A stretch of DNA of 64,000 bases. Source: Ananas comosus (taxonomy: Eukaryota > Streptophyta > Magnoliopsida > Poales > Bromeliaceae). The position numbers and the translations under genes were made by a program. Every line of letters begins with the position of its first letter. Positions within the stretch are counted from its first letter, which is position 1. The stretch is taken from contig NC_033640.1 in NCBI RefSeq assembly GCF_001540865.1, positions 7,965,741-8,029,740 on the forward strand, read 5' to 3'. Under the pieces are notes generated by a model. That model made no database searches, was not told the origin of the DNA, and saw only the letters and a list, made by a program, of their open reading frames with translations. This document shows, one piece after another, positions 22,986 to 33,559 of the stretch.

Positions 22986-23833
22986 GGCATGGTGGTTTGA
23001 ACGGTCTTATGGTAACCGCCGCAGCCTACGCATAAAAAAAATTATATTTTGGTGCGCTTGCTCTTGCGGCCTGAATTTCTATTAAATCTACGGCCATGTA
23101 TGGTATTGCATAGTTCTACGCTGATTTTTTAATTCCTTTTTTTGTTAAACCTTTTAATTATTATGTAATATACTATTGTATTGTTTCTATTTGTTTTTGC
23201 GAAGGCGATGATGATGGCTCTTTCTCTATAGTGGCGGTTTGCAGGAGGTGAATAAAATTGGGCCTTTTTTGCGTAGTTCTATAAAGATAAGGAAGAATTT
23301 CCTTATTGTTTAGTCCATATTTGCAAAGCCTTATTTTATACTCTTTTAGAAATAGTTTTGTTAGAACTTATGAAACAGTTTTATTTACAAGACTTCATAT
23401 TTCCAAGGTTACATATTTCCAACAGTATACTAAAAAAAAAAAGGTTTAAATATTTTATGCAGCTGATAGGTTTCCGTGGAATTTTTTTTATTCAAACAAT
23501 ATTGCTTAAATTTGAAATCTCGAATACAAACTATCAAGTTTTTTATTACTTACACTAAGGGTGGTTGGTGATAACATTACTCTATTAAATTTTGGTCTGT
23601 AGAGGCATGGCAAGTAGATTGGCCTGATGGCAATCTTTGCAACCTGCGCAAGCTGCTAAATGTTTGGTCGTATTTTGCAATAAATTGGTGCCGAATTATA
23701 GTAAATGTGCAGGTGCAACAATGAGCCAAGCTGAGCCAATATTTCCGTGATTGTATTATTGTCATTTTTTCTGCTTTTTGCTTTGCAAGTTTTTTTGCTG
23801 CTCTTTCTGTCATGTTTGGCTTTTGTTTATGTT
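22986..23833 (+). repeat. Internal repeat unit, copy 3
   Basis: Closely similar to copy 1, including GGTGCGCTTGCTCTTGCGGC, GATGATGATGGCTC, ACAGTTTTATTTACAAGAC and the terminal CATGTTTGGCTTTTGTTTA. Hairpin motifs lie at 22986 and 23604. Confidence 0.65.
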
Positions 23834-24655
23834 AAAAAACATAATTAGGTTTTGACAGTCCAAATATGTTACTTTTTTTTTTTGTATCTGTAGGCATTTA
23901 TTTTTCTACTGTTATCTTTTCATTTGTTAGAGAAGAAAGAATAAAAAAATTATTTTTTTTATTCTGCTGGTGCATTATTTTTTTTCCTATGATCTGATTA
24001 ATGGTTTATTTTATCTAAGGCATGGCGGGTTGGTCATTTTTATGGTGATTCTCGCAGCCTGTGTATATAAAAATTATTGGTACTTTTTTTTAAGTGTTGT
24101 GGAATGTTGAATATTATTTCAACTGAATTGAATAATAACTATGTGTTTTTGAAAAGCTAAGCTGACCTGAATTTCTCTTGCTCTATTTTTTTTTTACTTC
24201 TCCTCTTGATACTTTTGCACTTCAGAAATTGTTAGTACCTTTTTTACCTACAATGTGGAACATTGAATATTTTTTCTATTGAATTGCGTAAAAAATTATG
24301 TAGTTTAGAGAAATTGTTAGTACCTTTTTTTTACTTCTCCTTTTGATAATTCTGCACTTTCATTGACTATTCTTTCACTCTCTAAGCGTTCCTAATTCAT
24401 ACAGTTTACAAATATGATTATGACGGTGACTGCATTCTGTATACATCAGAAATTAAAATATATGTCGGTTTATAAAAAATATAAAGAAGATAAATGAATC
24501 TGTTGCGTAGCACGGATTCCTTAACTAGTATTACATAATAGCATATAATATAAATTTATATAAGTAATGAAGATAATATCATATAATATAATAATAACAC
24601 TAGTAATTGTTGTTGTTGTTGTAGTAATAATAATAGTAATAATCATTATTATTAT

Positions 24656-24907
24656 GAGTAGAGCTACTATGCTATCGGAAGCATAAAGTGGTTAATGCTT
24701 CCGATTTTTTAGCCCTTAGATCAACCCCATTGATCATTTCTAACTATTAGATTAATATTATTAACCAATGGGGACCACTCAACCCTAGGGAGACCACTCA
24801 ACCTTAAGAGGACCGCTATCATTTCAACCGTAGAATTTTTGATCCACGGGCTAAAAAATCGGAAGCACCAACTACTTTATGCATCCGATAGCATAGTAGC
24901 TCTACAC
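24656..24907. mobile_element. MITE in a TTA repeat tract
   Basis: Left end GAGTAGAGCTACTATGCTAT, right end in reverse GTGTAGAGCTACTATGCTAT: inverted repeats of about 25 bp with few mismatches, extending to CGGAAGCATAAAG. The element is flanked by AAT/ATTATT tracts on both sides. The interior carries TGGGGACCACTCAACCCTA and the pair of GACCACTCAACC lines shared with copies at 34841 and 48243. Confidence 0.8.
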
Positions 24908-24941
<34 letters not shown>

Positions 24942-26054
24942 ACTGTTATAATTATTATTATATATTATAAGATATTTTAATATGTTATAAAAAAAATATA
25001 TAATACTAGTGTAGTTATCCGCGCGATGCAGCGGGTAGATATTATCGAAATAATTATTTTATTTATTATCATTAATCATCGATGATAGCCTGAAAAAATA
25101 AACCTGAAATATACAATTTATCAAATATGTAAAAAATATTACTCTAACTATAAAATAAAGAATATTAATTTAAATAATCAGCAAGAATCAAATTGGTAAA
25201 AGAGCAACAATAACACAAAGCTGCTATAACTACTGCAATAGCATTTCCAACAAACCATTATCTGACTCATTGCTTTCTTGGTGAGGTGGTTCATACTTTT
25301 TTTTCTATATCCTAAAAGAAAGCAAGTAATTTATTAACTGAAGTAGACACAATAAAAAGAATTTTATCATATCAAGAGGTAAAGTTACAGCATGAAATGT
25401 AACCACTTTCGATCTAATTTTTAAACAAATTAATTGAGCTACTAATACACCTTAGGATTGGTGGATAAAATACTTGGCTTGAAATCATAGATTCAAGGGT
25501 TTGAGCTTCCGTGGCTTAGAAAACCTACAGACGTCAATGTGAATTATATGAAATGCTCTATTCACATTATAAAATAAATAAAAAGTAGAGGCGTAAGTAG
25601 GTTGCGTCAGATTAGTCTTAGGAATTGCTTCTAATATTTTTTTTTCTTAAAGAAAAATTAGATGTATACTCAGAACCTATAAAGAGAATGGAAGAGAAGA
25701 GCACGATCCAATTTGGACTAGCTTGATATTTTTTCATATTTATATATTTTGAATCTTACATATATTTTATATCAAATTAAAAATATATATATAATTAGTT
25801 ATTCAAATTATTCATTTTTTAGCTCCAATCAGTCCGTAAATAACTATTGCCAGTTACGAATAATGGGCCAAAAAAATGATCCAATTCTTATCATATTTTG
25901 AGCACGAAAATTCTAGTTGGAAAGAGCCATCAAATTCTAAAAAGCTCAAAATAAATAAGTAAATAAATAAATAAATAAAATCAAAGGCCATTTTAGTCGA
26001 TTGTAAATTCAAGTTTGGAAAGCTTTTAACCTGCACATATAAAAAAAATACTGA

Positions 26055-26186
26055 CCAGATATTGGCATCACCACCACGGGCACCGCCACCACCAAGGACG
26101 CGGTCGCTATCACCATAGTCATTGTCGGCAGTAGCACCGCCCTCAGCCTCGATGCCGCCCAGCCCCCCTCGGCCCGCATCTCCCAT
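26055..26186 (-). other. Gly/Asp-rich coding-like segment inside the Helitron
   Basis: A GC-rich island in AT-rich DNA opens with ATG at 26186 and reads MGDAGRGGLGG followed by more Gly/Ala/Asp. It ends near a WSVFFLY reading where the composition turns AT-rich. Its base composition differs sharply from its surroundings, as expected for a captured exon. I recognise no family. Confidence 0.35.
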
Positions 26187-26287
26187 CGCCCTCCGGTCCT
26201 CTAATATAAAATTAACTCTTTAAAAATATTTTATTAGAAAATTGCTAACTTTGGTTGTGGTGATATGTTCTTACTTGATAAAGTAAT

Positions 26288-26580
26288 AAGTTTGTGAAAT
26301 TAATAGATTTGGTGCAAAAAGAAGATGAAGGGGTGGAAGTTTATGCTTAAGAGAGGGAGAAGGTAAGGTACACGTTGTAAGGAGAAGATGGAGGGGTGAG
26401 AGTTAAGCCGAGGGGAAGAAATTATATATGTTAATTAATTAATAGAAGTTTGTGAAATTAATAGATTTATTGAAAGAAGAAGATGGAGGGGTGAAAGTTT
26501 ATGTTTAAGAGATGAGGAAGGTAAGGTATATGTTGCAAGGAGAAGATGGAGGGGTAGGAATTAAGGCAAGGAAACATGGG
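26288..26580 (+). repeat. Two-copy tandem repeat, about 155 bp
   Basis: Both copies start TTTGTGAAATTAATAGATTT, continue AGAAGATGGAGGGGTG and AGGTAAGGTA, and end AAGGAGAAGATGGAGGGGT. The second starts near 26447. Confidence 0.75.
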
Positions 26581-26663
26581 CTGAGTTTAAAAAAAAAAAC
26601 TTCTAAAATAATGTGATTGTGCCACATCAGTAAGATTATTGAGAAATCATATATGTTAATAGA

Positions 26664-27166
26664 TAACCATAATTTTATATTACTTTAATTACTTTAATAA
26701 GCCAAGAATAGCATAAAATAGCTCTATTCCACTAAAAGTATGGAATAACTATTTTCGAATCATTTTAGAATTATCTAGAACAATCCGATTTGATCGAAAT
26801 AATTTTTTTTACTTTTTTTTTTTTTACACTATTCGGCAGATTAGTGGAGATAATTTTTGTTATGTAACCACCAATAGAATTTTTATGGCTTATATTTTTT
26901 TTATTCGCCTTGTCAAATTTTTTATTTAACATTTTAAAATAGAAACACAAAAAAAATTTATAAATTCTTGGATTGTCAATATTCTTTTAAATTTTTTTAT
27001 TACTAAAATTAAAAAAAAAAAAAAAAAAAAAAAACTAAAATTAAAAAAATAAAATTTTCAATTTTTTAGAGTACATGTTACACCTGTATCATTTGCGCAT
27101 TAAAATTTACAGAGAAAAATTGAGGGCGATTGTCGACCGACCCATCGCACCGATTTGACTATTTTA

Positions 27167-27216
<50 letters not shown>

Positions 27217-27310
27217 ACTCCGATTCCTTTCCCTCCTCTTCTTCGTACGCTCGCTCTCGCCGCGATCGATCTCTCCTCGCTCGATCTCGGAATCGCGAGG
27301 GCGAGGATCC
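26664..27310 (+). promoter_or_regulatory. Upstream region and 5' leader of the GOS12-like gene
   Basis: AT-rich sequence with a long A-run (27009-27033) changes near 27120 to a CG-containing, pyrimidine-rich leader. A (CT)n tract at 27172-27215 lies about 100 bp before the start codon; such tracts are common in plant core promoters and 5' UTRs. No clear TATA box was identified. Confidence 0.45.
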
Positions 27311-30300
27311 ATGGAGGCGTCCTCATGGGACGCCCTTCGCAAGCAGGTGATCGATCGATCTCGCGCTTTCCCTTTCCTCGTTCATTGATTTTGGCATTCG
27401 ATCTGTTTCCGTGGATTTGATGTTGTTGTTGGACGATTTGGTCCATGTACTCGTTGGTTCTTGGATTTTGTATCGAATACGCCCCGGATCTGGCCCTTTG
27501 AACCGAATTTGGGAGCGGATTCGATTGGAATCTAGGTCAAATTGTTGAGTATTGGGATTTGTTGTGAATTGAGATCTTTATATGGAAACGTTGCGTATGT
27601 ATGAGAAATGAGTCTAATTGGATTAATTAGGTGAGATATGGAAGTTAACATGTATCTTGTTAGGTATGCAGATCCATTTATTTGTCATCATGTTTCAATG
27701 CCATCACCGTATTTCATCTATGTGTTTGCCATTTTAAAGAATGAAAGAGAGAATATTGGCGTCTACTTTTGGTATGTGGAATAACACCCTATGGATGCGT
27801 TTTGGGGTTCTAATGGACAATTTGTTCTTGATATGTCTTATGAAGAGGACAATGTATGCTTCTTGTGAATATTTGAGCTAAACAACTCATAATAATCATG
27901 TCTCTGATTATTTGAATGCAAAGAAGAGCTTGTTTAGGGTGTGTTTGGATTAATTAGGTGAGATCTTTATATGCAAACGTTGCATATGTATGAGAAATGA
28001 GTCTAATTGGATTAATTAGGTGAGATATGGAAGTTAACATGTATCTTGTTAGGTATGCAGATCCATTTATTTGTCATCATGTTTCAATGCCATCACCGTA
28101 TTTCATCTATGTGTTTGTCATTTTAAAGAGTGAAAGAGAAAATATTGGCGTCTACTTTTGGTATGTGGAATAACACCCTATGGATGCATTTTAGGGTTCT
28201 AATGGACAATTTGTCCTTGATATGTCCTATGAAGAGGACAATGTACGCTTCTTGTGAATATTTGAGCTAAACAACTCATAAGAATCATGTCTCTGATTAT
28301 TTGAATGAAAAAAAACAGTTTGTTTAGGGTGTGTTTGGTTCACTGTAAACGTAGGCCGAAAATAGTTTGGGTCTCTAAATAAGGATTTAAGTGCCGTGGC
28401 ACAAGGTCATGCCGGAAACTTACCGGCATGGTACTGAACCATGCCGATGCGTGCCGATCACAAAAAATTTATGTGTGCTTACACATAATAGCGTGAAATT
28501 TTTATTTTCTTTAGCAACAAAATATTCTAACTGTTTATTATATATTTTTGTCAAATATTTTAAACTTTATTGAGAAAATTACTTACTAATTTAAAGAATA
28601 GAGAGTTTTGAGTTGTTCTATCGGCATAAGGCTGTATCGTGTCGATATCTTGTTGACACAATACGGTACGGTAGATACGGCTAATGCCGATAGGCATTTA
28701 AATCCTTGTCTCTGCAAGTAGTTTTTTCGCTGTTCATTTCAACATAAAACTGTTTTCCACATAAAACAGTTATACAAATTTTGAAGTGAAATTGGTTTTT
28801 TGTTTTTGGCTTCTTAAAAGCAAAGAATAAAAAATTCTCATCCGTGGCTTTGGACGGGGTTATTTAAGGATTCACCAATGCCTCAATCTTTTATGTAATA
28901 TATTATTAATTAATTTAATTACTATCTTAGTGTTTTAAGAATCATAAGATTACCATTGAGTAAAATGTAAGGTGAAATGGTTACTTACGATACTGTTACT
29001 TATTAAATCTAGTTATGATAAATTATTAACACACATCTACTGATATTTACTTATAGAATTAAGTATTATATTAAATTTACAACAACAATAAAATATAATT
29101 ATCATCAGATCAACTTTACATGTAATCAGGTTAACATTACAAGAATATTTTTATTGATAAGTTGATTAGTATCTAATTACTATATGAAGATTACAATAAC
29201 ATGAACACTTACGTCTGATAAGATTATTCACAAAAAATCTAATCGCAAAATTTACTCATGATTAAAATCTAATTATCATTTAGATATAATAATTTTGTGG
29301 TAAAGTTATTACATTTATTTTCTAATTAATTTATACTCACAACATTATGAGGTTAAACTTAATTTATTTATCATTATTATATTATAATAATGTAATAATA
29401 TGAAACTTTTAGTCATTAATCATTGAGCCTATTCTAATCAAATTATGATAAACCTTTTTTCATTGTTTTTCCTACAAACCAAACATGCATATCCAAAGAA
29501 CTTTTTTTTCATTTTCATTGAAGCAAACACTAGCAGTTGTGAAATTTCTTGTCCATGGAAAATCTTTTCTGCTGGAAACTATTTTCAGAAGTTTTATAAC
29601 GAACCAAATAGTCCCTTAGGTCTGATTCGGTATTGTTGTCATTTTCTTTTTTTCTTTCAAACACTGATTTTATATAATTTGATATACTAGCGGAAGGACT
29701 TTCCTCTTGTTGTTGTTGTTGGTTAACTTGCAATGCGCAATAGCCAAGTGGTGGGTGACAACCTTTTTTAAAAAAAATATTGAAAGCAAGAAAAAAGAAG
29801 AAAAGTTGCTTCGAAAATTTTATTTTGCATGATTGCATCGCCAAACGGACATCTTGGTCGCAAGGATTGCAAGCTGTCCACTATCCCCTCCTACACTTTC
29901 ATACAAAAATTCTATTTAAAAAAAATAAATCAAAATACAGCAATGATGCCAAACGAGGCCTTACTTTTCCATTGTCATATGACATTTGTTGTCGTGTTAG
30001 AATCCTGCAGACAACTTGTTTAGCCTTCTATATTTTGAAATGCTGAATATGTAAATGCATTGCTATATGAAATATTGAAATGTAATGGAAAGATTCTCTA
30101 GTGATGCTAATGCTATAGACTCTCTGCATGTATCTCTGTAACCTTGTGGGAATGATCAACGAACATCTGACAGCAAGATTGCTTACTAATCTTGTAGTAA
30201 TATTGTTATTCAGCAACGATTGAGTAGCTTCATTTGTTTCTGGGTCATTGTTAAAACTTCAAAAGCTAGAGCATAAGGTGTTGTTGCTATATGATCTGGT

Positions 30301-32062
30301 TGCGTTGTTTGTTGTTTTGCTAAAATAGAATCTATATTCGTTTTCTTTGTAGGCAAGGAAACTTGAAGCTCAGATAGATGACCAGATGAATTCATATCGT
30401 AGGTTGGTTGCCACCAAACCTGATGGATCAGAGAATGACCTTGAATCTGGTATAGAGAGACTACTGAAGCAACTTCAGCAAGTGAATACACAGATGCAAA
30501 CATGGGTATCCTCAGGAGGGTCGGAAGTTCTTTCTCATACCTTGACTCGTCATAAAGAGATTCTGCAGGACCTTACACAGGTATAGTTGCTTCTTACCCA
30601 ATAAATCAAAAAAGTGAAATAGGATGTGAGTCTTACTTTCATAAGGAAGGCTAATAAAAGTGGAACGTACACTTCTGTCATGGATTGCCCACTTTTCTGT
30701 CAGGTCCTCAATTTAAACATCTTAATTATTGGAGCCCTGGCAGGAGTGCAAATCTTTGTGAATTAGTGTAGAATAAGCAAGCTAAGGTTAAACAGTTGCT
30801 TTTGGCATGAAACTATATGCAGGAATTTTATCGTCTTCGAGGAAGCCTTAGAGCTAAGCAAGAACATGCATCCCTCCTCCTCGACTTCAGGGATTTTGAC
30901 CGGGCGAAATTGGATGTTGAAGAGGGTGCTGGTTCGGATGGGCAAGCTCTTCTCAGAGAACAAGCAGTAATTAGCAGAAGTTCAGGACAGGTGTCATTAT
31001 TCTCTTATCTATCAACACTTAAATTTATTTCTTTTTATTTTTCTCTCTGCCTTGGATATGATGCATGAATATAAGTTGGTGCACACACATATGGAAAAAG
31101 CTATAGCTAAGTACCATTCTGTTATGTTAATGTTATGTTTTATCTATATGGGCTGTTTCATTTATCGTTATTTGAATATTATTAAATACACAGTGTAAGA
31201 TCCACATTTTATTTAGTTAATTTTTATATTGATGGAGGGTTCCAACTTTGTGAATCAACTTGTCACCTCAGTATTGCTGACCGTTCCTAGCGTAAGTGGC
31301 AAATGACTTGATAACTGGTACTTGAGGTTCCAAGTTCAAAGTCTAGTTGCTTTACATTTTCAGTTAAGTTCATTTCTAAAAAAAAAAAATGAATGAAGTG
31401 GGTAGCAAGAGATAATATAGATTTTGCTGAATAAAGATTAAAGAAAAGCATTAGATACTGCTAATCTAGCTTTAAGCTCCTAGCCTTAAAACCTTCTATA
31501 ACATAGAGGCAAACGCACTTTCCTTTTCCATAAACCTTCTTACGCTTGGAATGTTATAATTTAAACTGCGTTAGTTTTTTTTTTTTTTTTTTTTTTTTTT
31601 ACCGATATCACTGAACCGAACCATCTACTCAACCCTACCTCTTTTCTTGATATTAACTCTGCCCCATGTTGATCAAACTCGCCCAATTTTCCCTATAGAC
31701 TGATGTATTGTGTGTAAACTGTATCACAGATGGATTCTTTGATTTCGCATGCCCAATCAACTCTCGGAACACTTGTTCTTCAGCGCTCCACATTTGGCGG
31801 CATCAGCACAAAGATAACCAATGTTAGCAGCCGTCTTCCGGGGGTATGCACACCGTGCCTTCTTGACCCTCAAAAGAAGAAGTGCTCACTTGATAGTGTT
31901 TATTTCCACTCCCTTGGACATTGATCTTTAATTGGTATAATTGTACAGGTGAATCAGATCCTCTCATCAATTAGGAGGAAGAAATCGATGGACACCATCA
32001 TTCTCTCTCTTGTTGCCTCCGTCTGTACATTTCTCATTTTCATTTACTGGTTGTCAAAGTAA
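27311..32062 (+). CDS. GOS12: Golgi SNAP receptor complex member 1, GOS12-like Qb-SNARE
   Basis: Five exons (27311-27346, 30353-30580, 30823-30990, 31730-31843, 31949-32062), all with GT-AG borders, encode 219 residues, about the usual length for plant GOS1-type SNAREs. Family signatures are MEASSWDALRKQARKLEAQI at the N terminus, the LLKQLQQVNTQM helix, HTLTRHKEILQDLTQEFYRL and RSTFGGISTKITNVSSRLPG. The SNARE motif covers about residues 130-190, and a single C-terminal transmembrane anchor lies at about 198-217. The protein acts in vesicle fusion at the Golgi (ER-Golgi and intra-Golgi transport) as part of a four-helix SNARE bundle. Intron 1 is about 3 kb and holds a recent 389-bp tandem duplication and a small MITE; intron 3 holds a SINE. 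The frame is complete and undamaged. The GOS12 versus GOS11 assignment rests on motif memory and should be checked. Confidence 0.9.
27571..28340. repeat. Recent 389-bp tandem duplication in GOS12 intron 1
   Basis: Unit 1 (27571-27959) and unit 2 (27960-28340) both start GAGATCTTTATATG and run in parallel through CATCACCGTATTTCATC and AACACCCTATGGATGC to TTGTTTAGGGTGTGTTTGG, with only scattered single-base differences. Confidence 0.9.
28381..28707. mobile_element. Small TIR element in GOS12 intron 1
   Basis: The left end AAGGATTTAAGTGCC and the right end in reverse AAGGATTTAAATGCC are inverted. The flanks GTCTCTAAA (28372-28379 region) and GTCTCTGCA (28708-28716) agree at seven of nine bases. 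A 9-bp duplication would suggest a Mutator-like origin, but 8 bp (hAT) is also possible. The interior carries repeated GGCATG/CATGCC and TACGGTACGGTA motifs and has no coding capacity. Confidence 0.6.
31278..31410 (+). mobile_element. SINE copy in GOS12 intron 3
   Basis: CCTAGCGTAAGTGGCA (A-box-like), GAGGTTCCAAGTTCAAA (B-box-like) and a TTCATTTCTAAAAAAAA tail with GTGGGTAGCAAGAGATA. Flanking TTGCTGA at 31279-31290 and 31421-31431 may be a short target duplication. Confidence 0.6.
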
Positions 32063-32620
32063 GGCATAAAATTGACATCGCCTTGGATTCAATCTGTAAG
32101 TGCGTATTATTCTAGTTTTTGTTTGTATTGCAACTAGAGTTGTCACACTGTTATATGATATAATGATCGGCTTCTGAAGTGCCCTTATAGGACCATGTAT
32201 TCTACCTTTCTTTTTGTCTTTCTCTGGGACAACTCCGTATAGTTTCTTTCTTTCCAATAAATGTGTACAGTAGCTGTTTTGCTCAGCTTTTGACGTAAAA
32301 TTTACGTTCGAGAATCATGACTTGATGTGGTTTTTTGTCAATTAAGTTCTAATAATCTGTTGTCTCCATTAGAAATCAGAAAAGTAAGCTCATTTTGGAA
32401 GGTGTGATCATCAGAATAAACAACTTGGATAATCAGGTAGTATTTATTGCTGTTTATGTGATAAGCAAGTTTGTTTGTTTTTGTTAGCATTAGTTCGTCA
32501 GTTTAAATGTAATTTTTGCAGTTCTGTTGGAAACTCTGAAGAAGTATAATTCTATACATTTTTGCGCGCCTTGCTGCATTGTCTATATGCAAAGTAAGTT
32601 GCATTTTCTTTTTCTTTTTA
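32063..32620 (+). other. GOS12 3' UTR and downstream DNA
   Basis: The sequence after the stop codon includes an AATAAATG-like poly(A) signal context near 32257 (CCAATAAATGTG). No other gene is visible. Confidence 0.4.
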
Positions 32621-32623
32621 TCC

Positions 32624-32785
32624 TTTTTTTTTTTTTTTGGAGAGATTGAAAGGTAGCAAGCTATCTTCATTGTTCTTTTTTTTTTAGCAAATTAATTCAA
32701 CTAGAAATGTGAAGTAACTGGGCTTTGAAATTGAGATTTCGGACACCAACCGTCAAGCTCTTAGCCAGTAACTTATATATAGATA
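32624..32785 (-). mobile_element. SINE copy
   Basis: The plus strand begins with a T-run, then the tail hairpin GGTAGCAAGCTATC, the body AACTAGAAATGTGAAGTAAC, and the inverted B-box region TTGAGATTTCGGACACCAAC. Same family as 15245. Confidence 0.65.
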
Positions 32786-32786
32786 G

Positions 32787-33262
32787 ATTGGGCTACTATA
32801 CTATTAATAGTACCAAATTGTTTGTGTTATTAAATTTTCAGCCCTTGGATGAAGGGATATGCGGTTAGGATGATAGTGATTTTCTAGGGTTGAGTGTGTG
32901 GTTGGTTGAATAGTATGATCTAACGGGTAGAAATGATCAAAGGAGTAGATCTAACGTCCGAAAATTTATGAGTATAAAGGAGACTATATTTATAAGAGTA
33001 TAATCGCCAGACTCATATATGCTAGGACTGCTATATATACTCTTATGAGTATGATCCTTTTGTACTTATAAATTTTCGATCGTTCGATGGAGAGACGTGC
33101 ATTTAGAATGATAGTGGTCTCCGATTAGGATAATAGTGGTTCTCTAAGATTGAGTGGTTGGTTAAATAGTATAATCTAATGGATGAAAATGATCATAAGA
33201 GTAAATTTAAGGGGGAAAACTTAATTTTAGCCTACGCGCTTGTGCTATTAGAAACACTCTAG
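32787..33262. mobile_element. Two adjacent MITE copies
   Basis: Copy 1 (32787-33015) starts GGGCTACTATACTATTAATAG and carries GGATGATAGTGATTTTC and TAGTATGATCTAACGGGTAG. Copy 2 (33022-33262) has TTTTCGATCGTTCGATGGA and TAGTATAATCTAATGGATG and ends GAAACACTCTAGCCG. Both share the interior of the copy at 11316. A (TC)n(TA)n tract follows at 33264-33322. Confidence 0.65.
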
Positions 33263-33264
33263 CC

Positions 33265-33320
<56 letters not shown>

Positions 33321-33535
33321 ATTGAGCTAGAATACTTTTACAAGTATCACTCCCATGGTGCTATTAGATTTTTAGCCATTGGATCTACTTGTTGATTATT
33401 AATAGCCCTTAGATCAAACACTATTCCATCTACCACCACCTACCACCATCATCTCAACCTCACATCTCTTCATCCAATGGCTAAAAACTCAAAAGTACCA
33501 CCTTCATGGTGCTTTTGAGAGTATTCTAGCCCAAC
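33321..33535. mobile_element. MITE in a TA tract
   Basis: Left end GAGCTAGAATACTTTTACAAG and right end in reverse GGGCTAGAATACTCTCAAAAG are inverted. The inner arms GCTATTAGATTTTTAGCCAT and CAATGGCTAAAAACTC also pair. TA tracts flank both sides. Related ends occur at 16588 and 17252. Confidence 0.75.
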
Positions 33536-33559
33536 TCTATATATATATATATTCTGTGT

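Larger units (their letters stand above)
19651..24528 (+). mobile_element. Putative non-autonomous Helitron with internal repeats
   Basis: The right end is Helitron-like: a hairpin TCTGT-TGCGTAGC-ACGGA, eight bases (TTCCTTAA), then CTAG with T as the next base. The left end is less certain. I place it at TCTACTCATCTGCC after an A at 19650, giving the expected A/T insertion site. No Rep/helicase coding sequence is visible. Inside, a TATA-like CCTATAAATAG lies at about 19675. A segment of about 0.7-0.9 kb is present in three versions (20836-21745, 22180-22900, 22986-23833), each holding 41-bp hairpin motifs and SINE fragments. If the left end is wrong, the right-end call still stands. Confidence 0.5.
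25006..26663 (-). mobile_element. Non-autonomous Helitron (1.66 kb)
   Basis: On the minus strand the 5' end is TCTATTAACATATATGATTT preceded by A, continuing with a GATGTGGCAC segment typical of plant Helitron 5' ends. The 3' end has hairpin CCGC-TGCATCGC-GCGG, nine bases, then CTAG followed by T. This fits insertion between A and T with no duplication. No Rep/helicase is encoded. It carries a GC-rich coding-like segment at 26055-26186 and a tandem repeat at 26288-26580. Confidence 0.75.

Noticed and set aside
27155..27420. Long Ser/Leu frames around the GOS12 leader
   Set aside because: They come from the (CT)n tract and shift frame relative to the real start at 27311.
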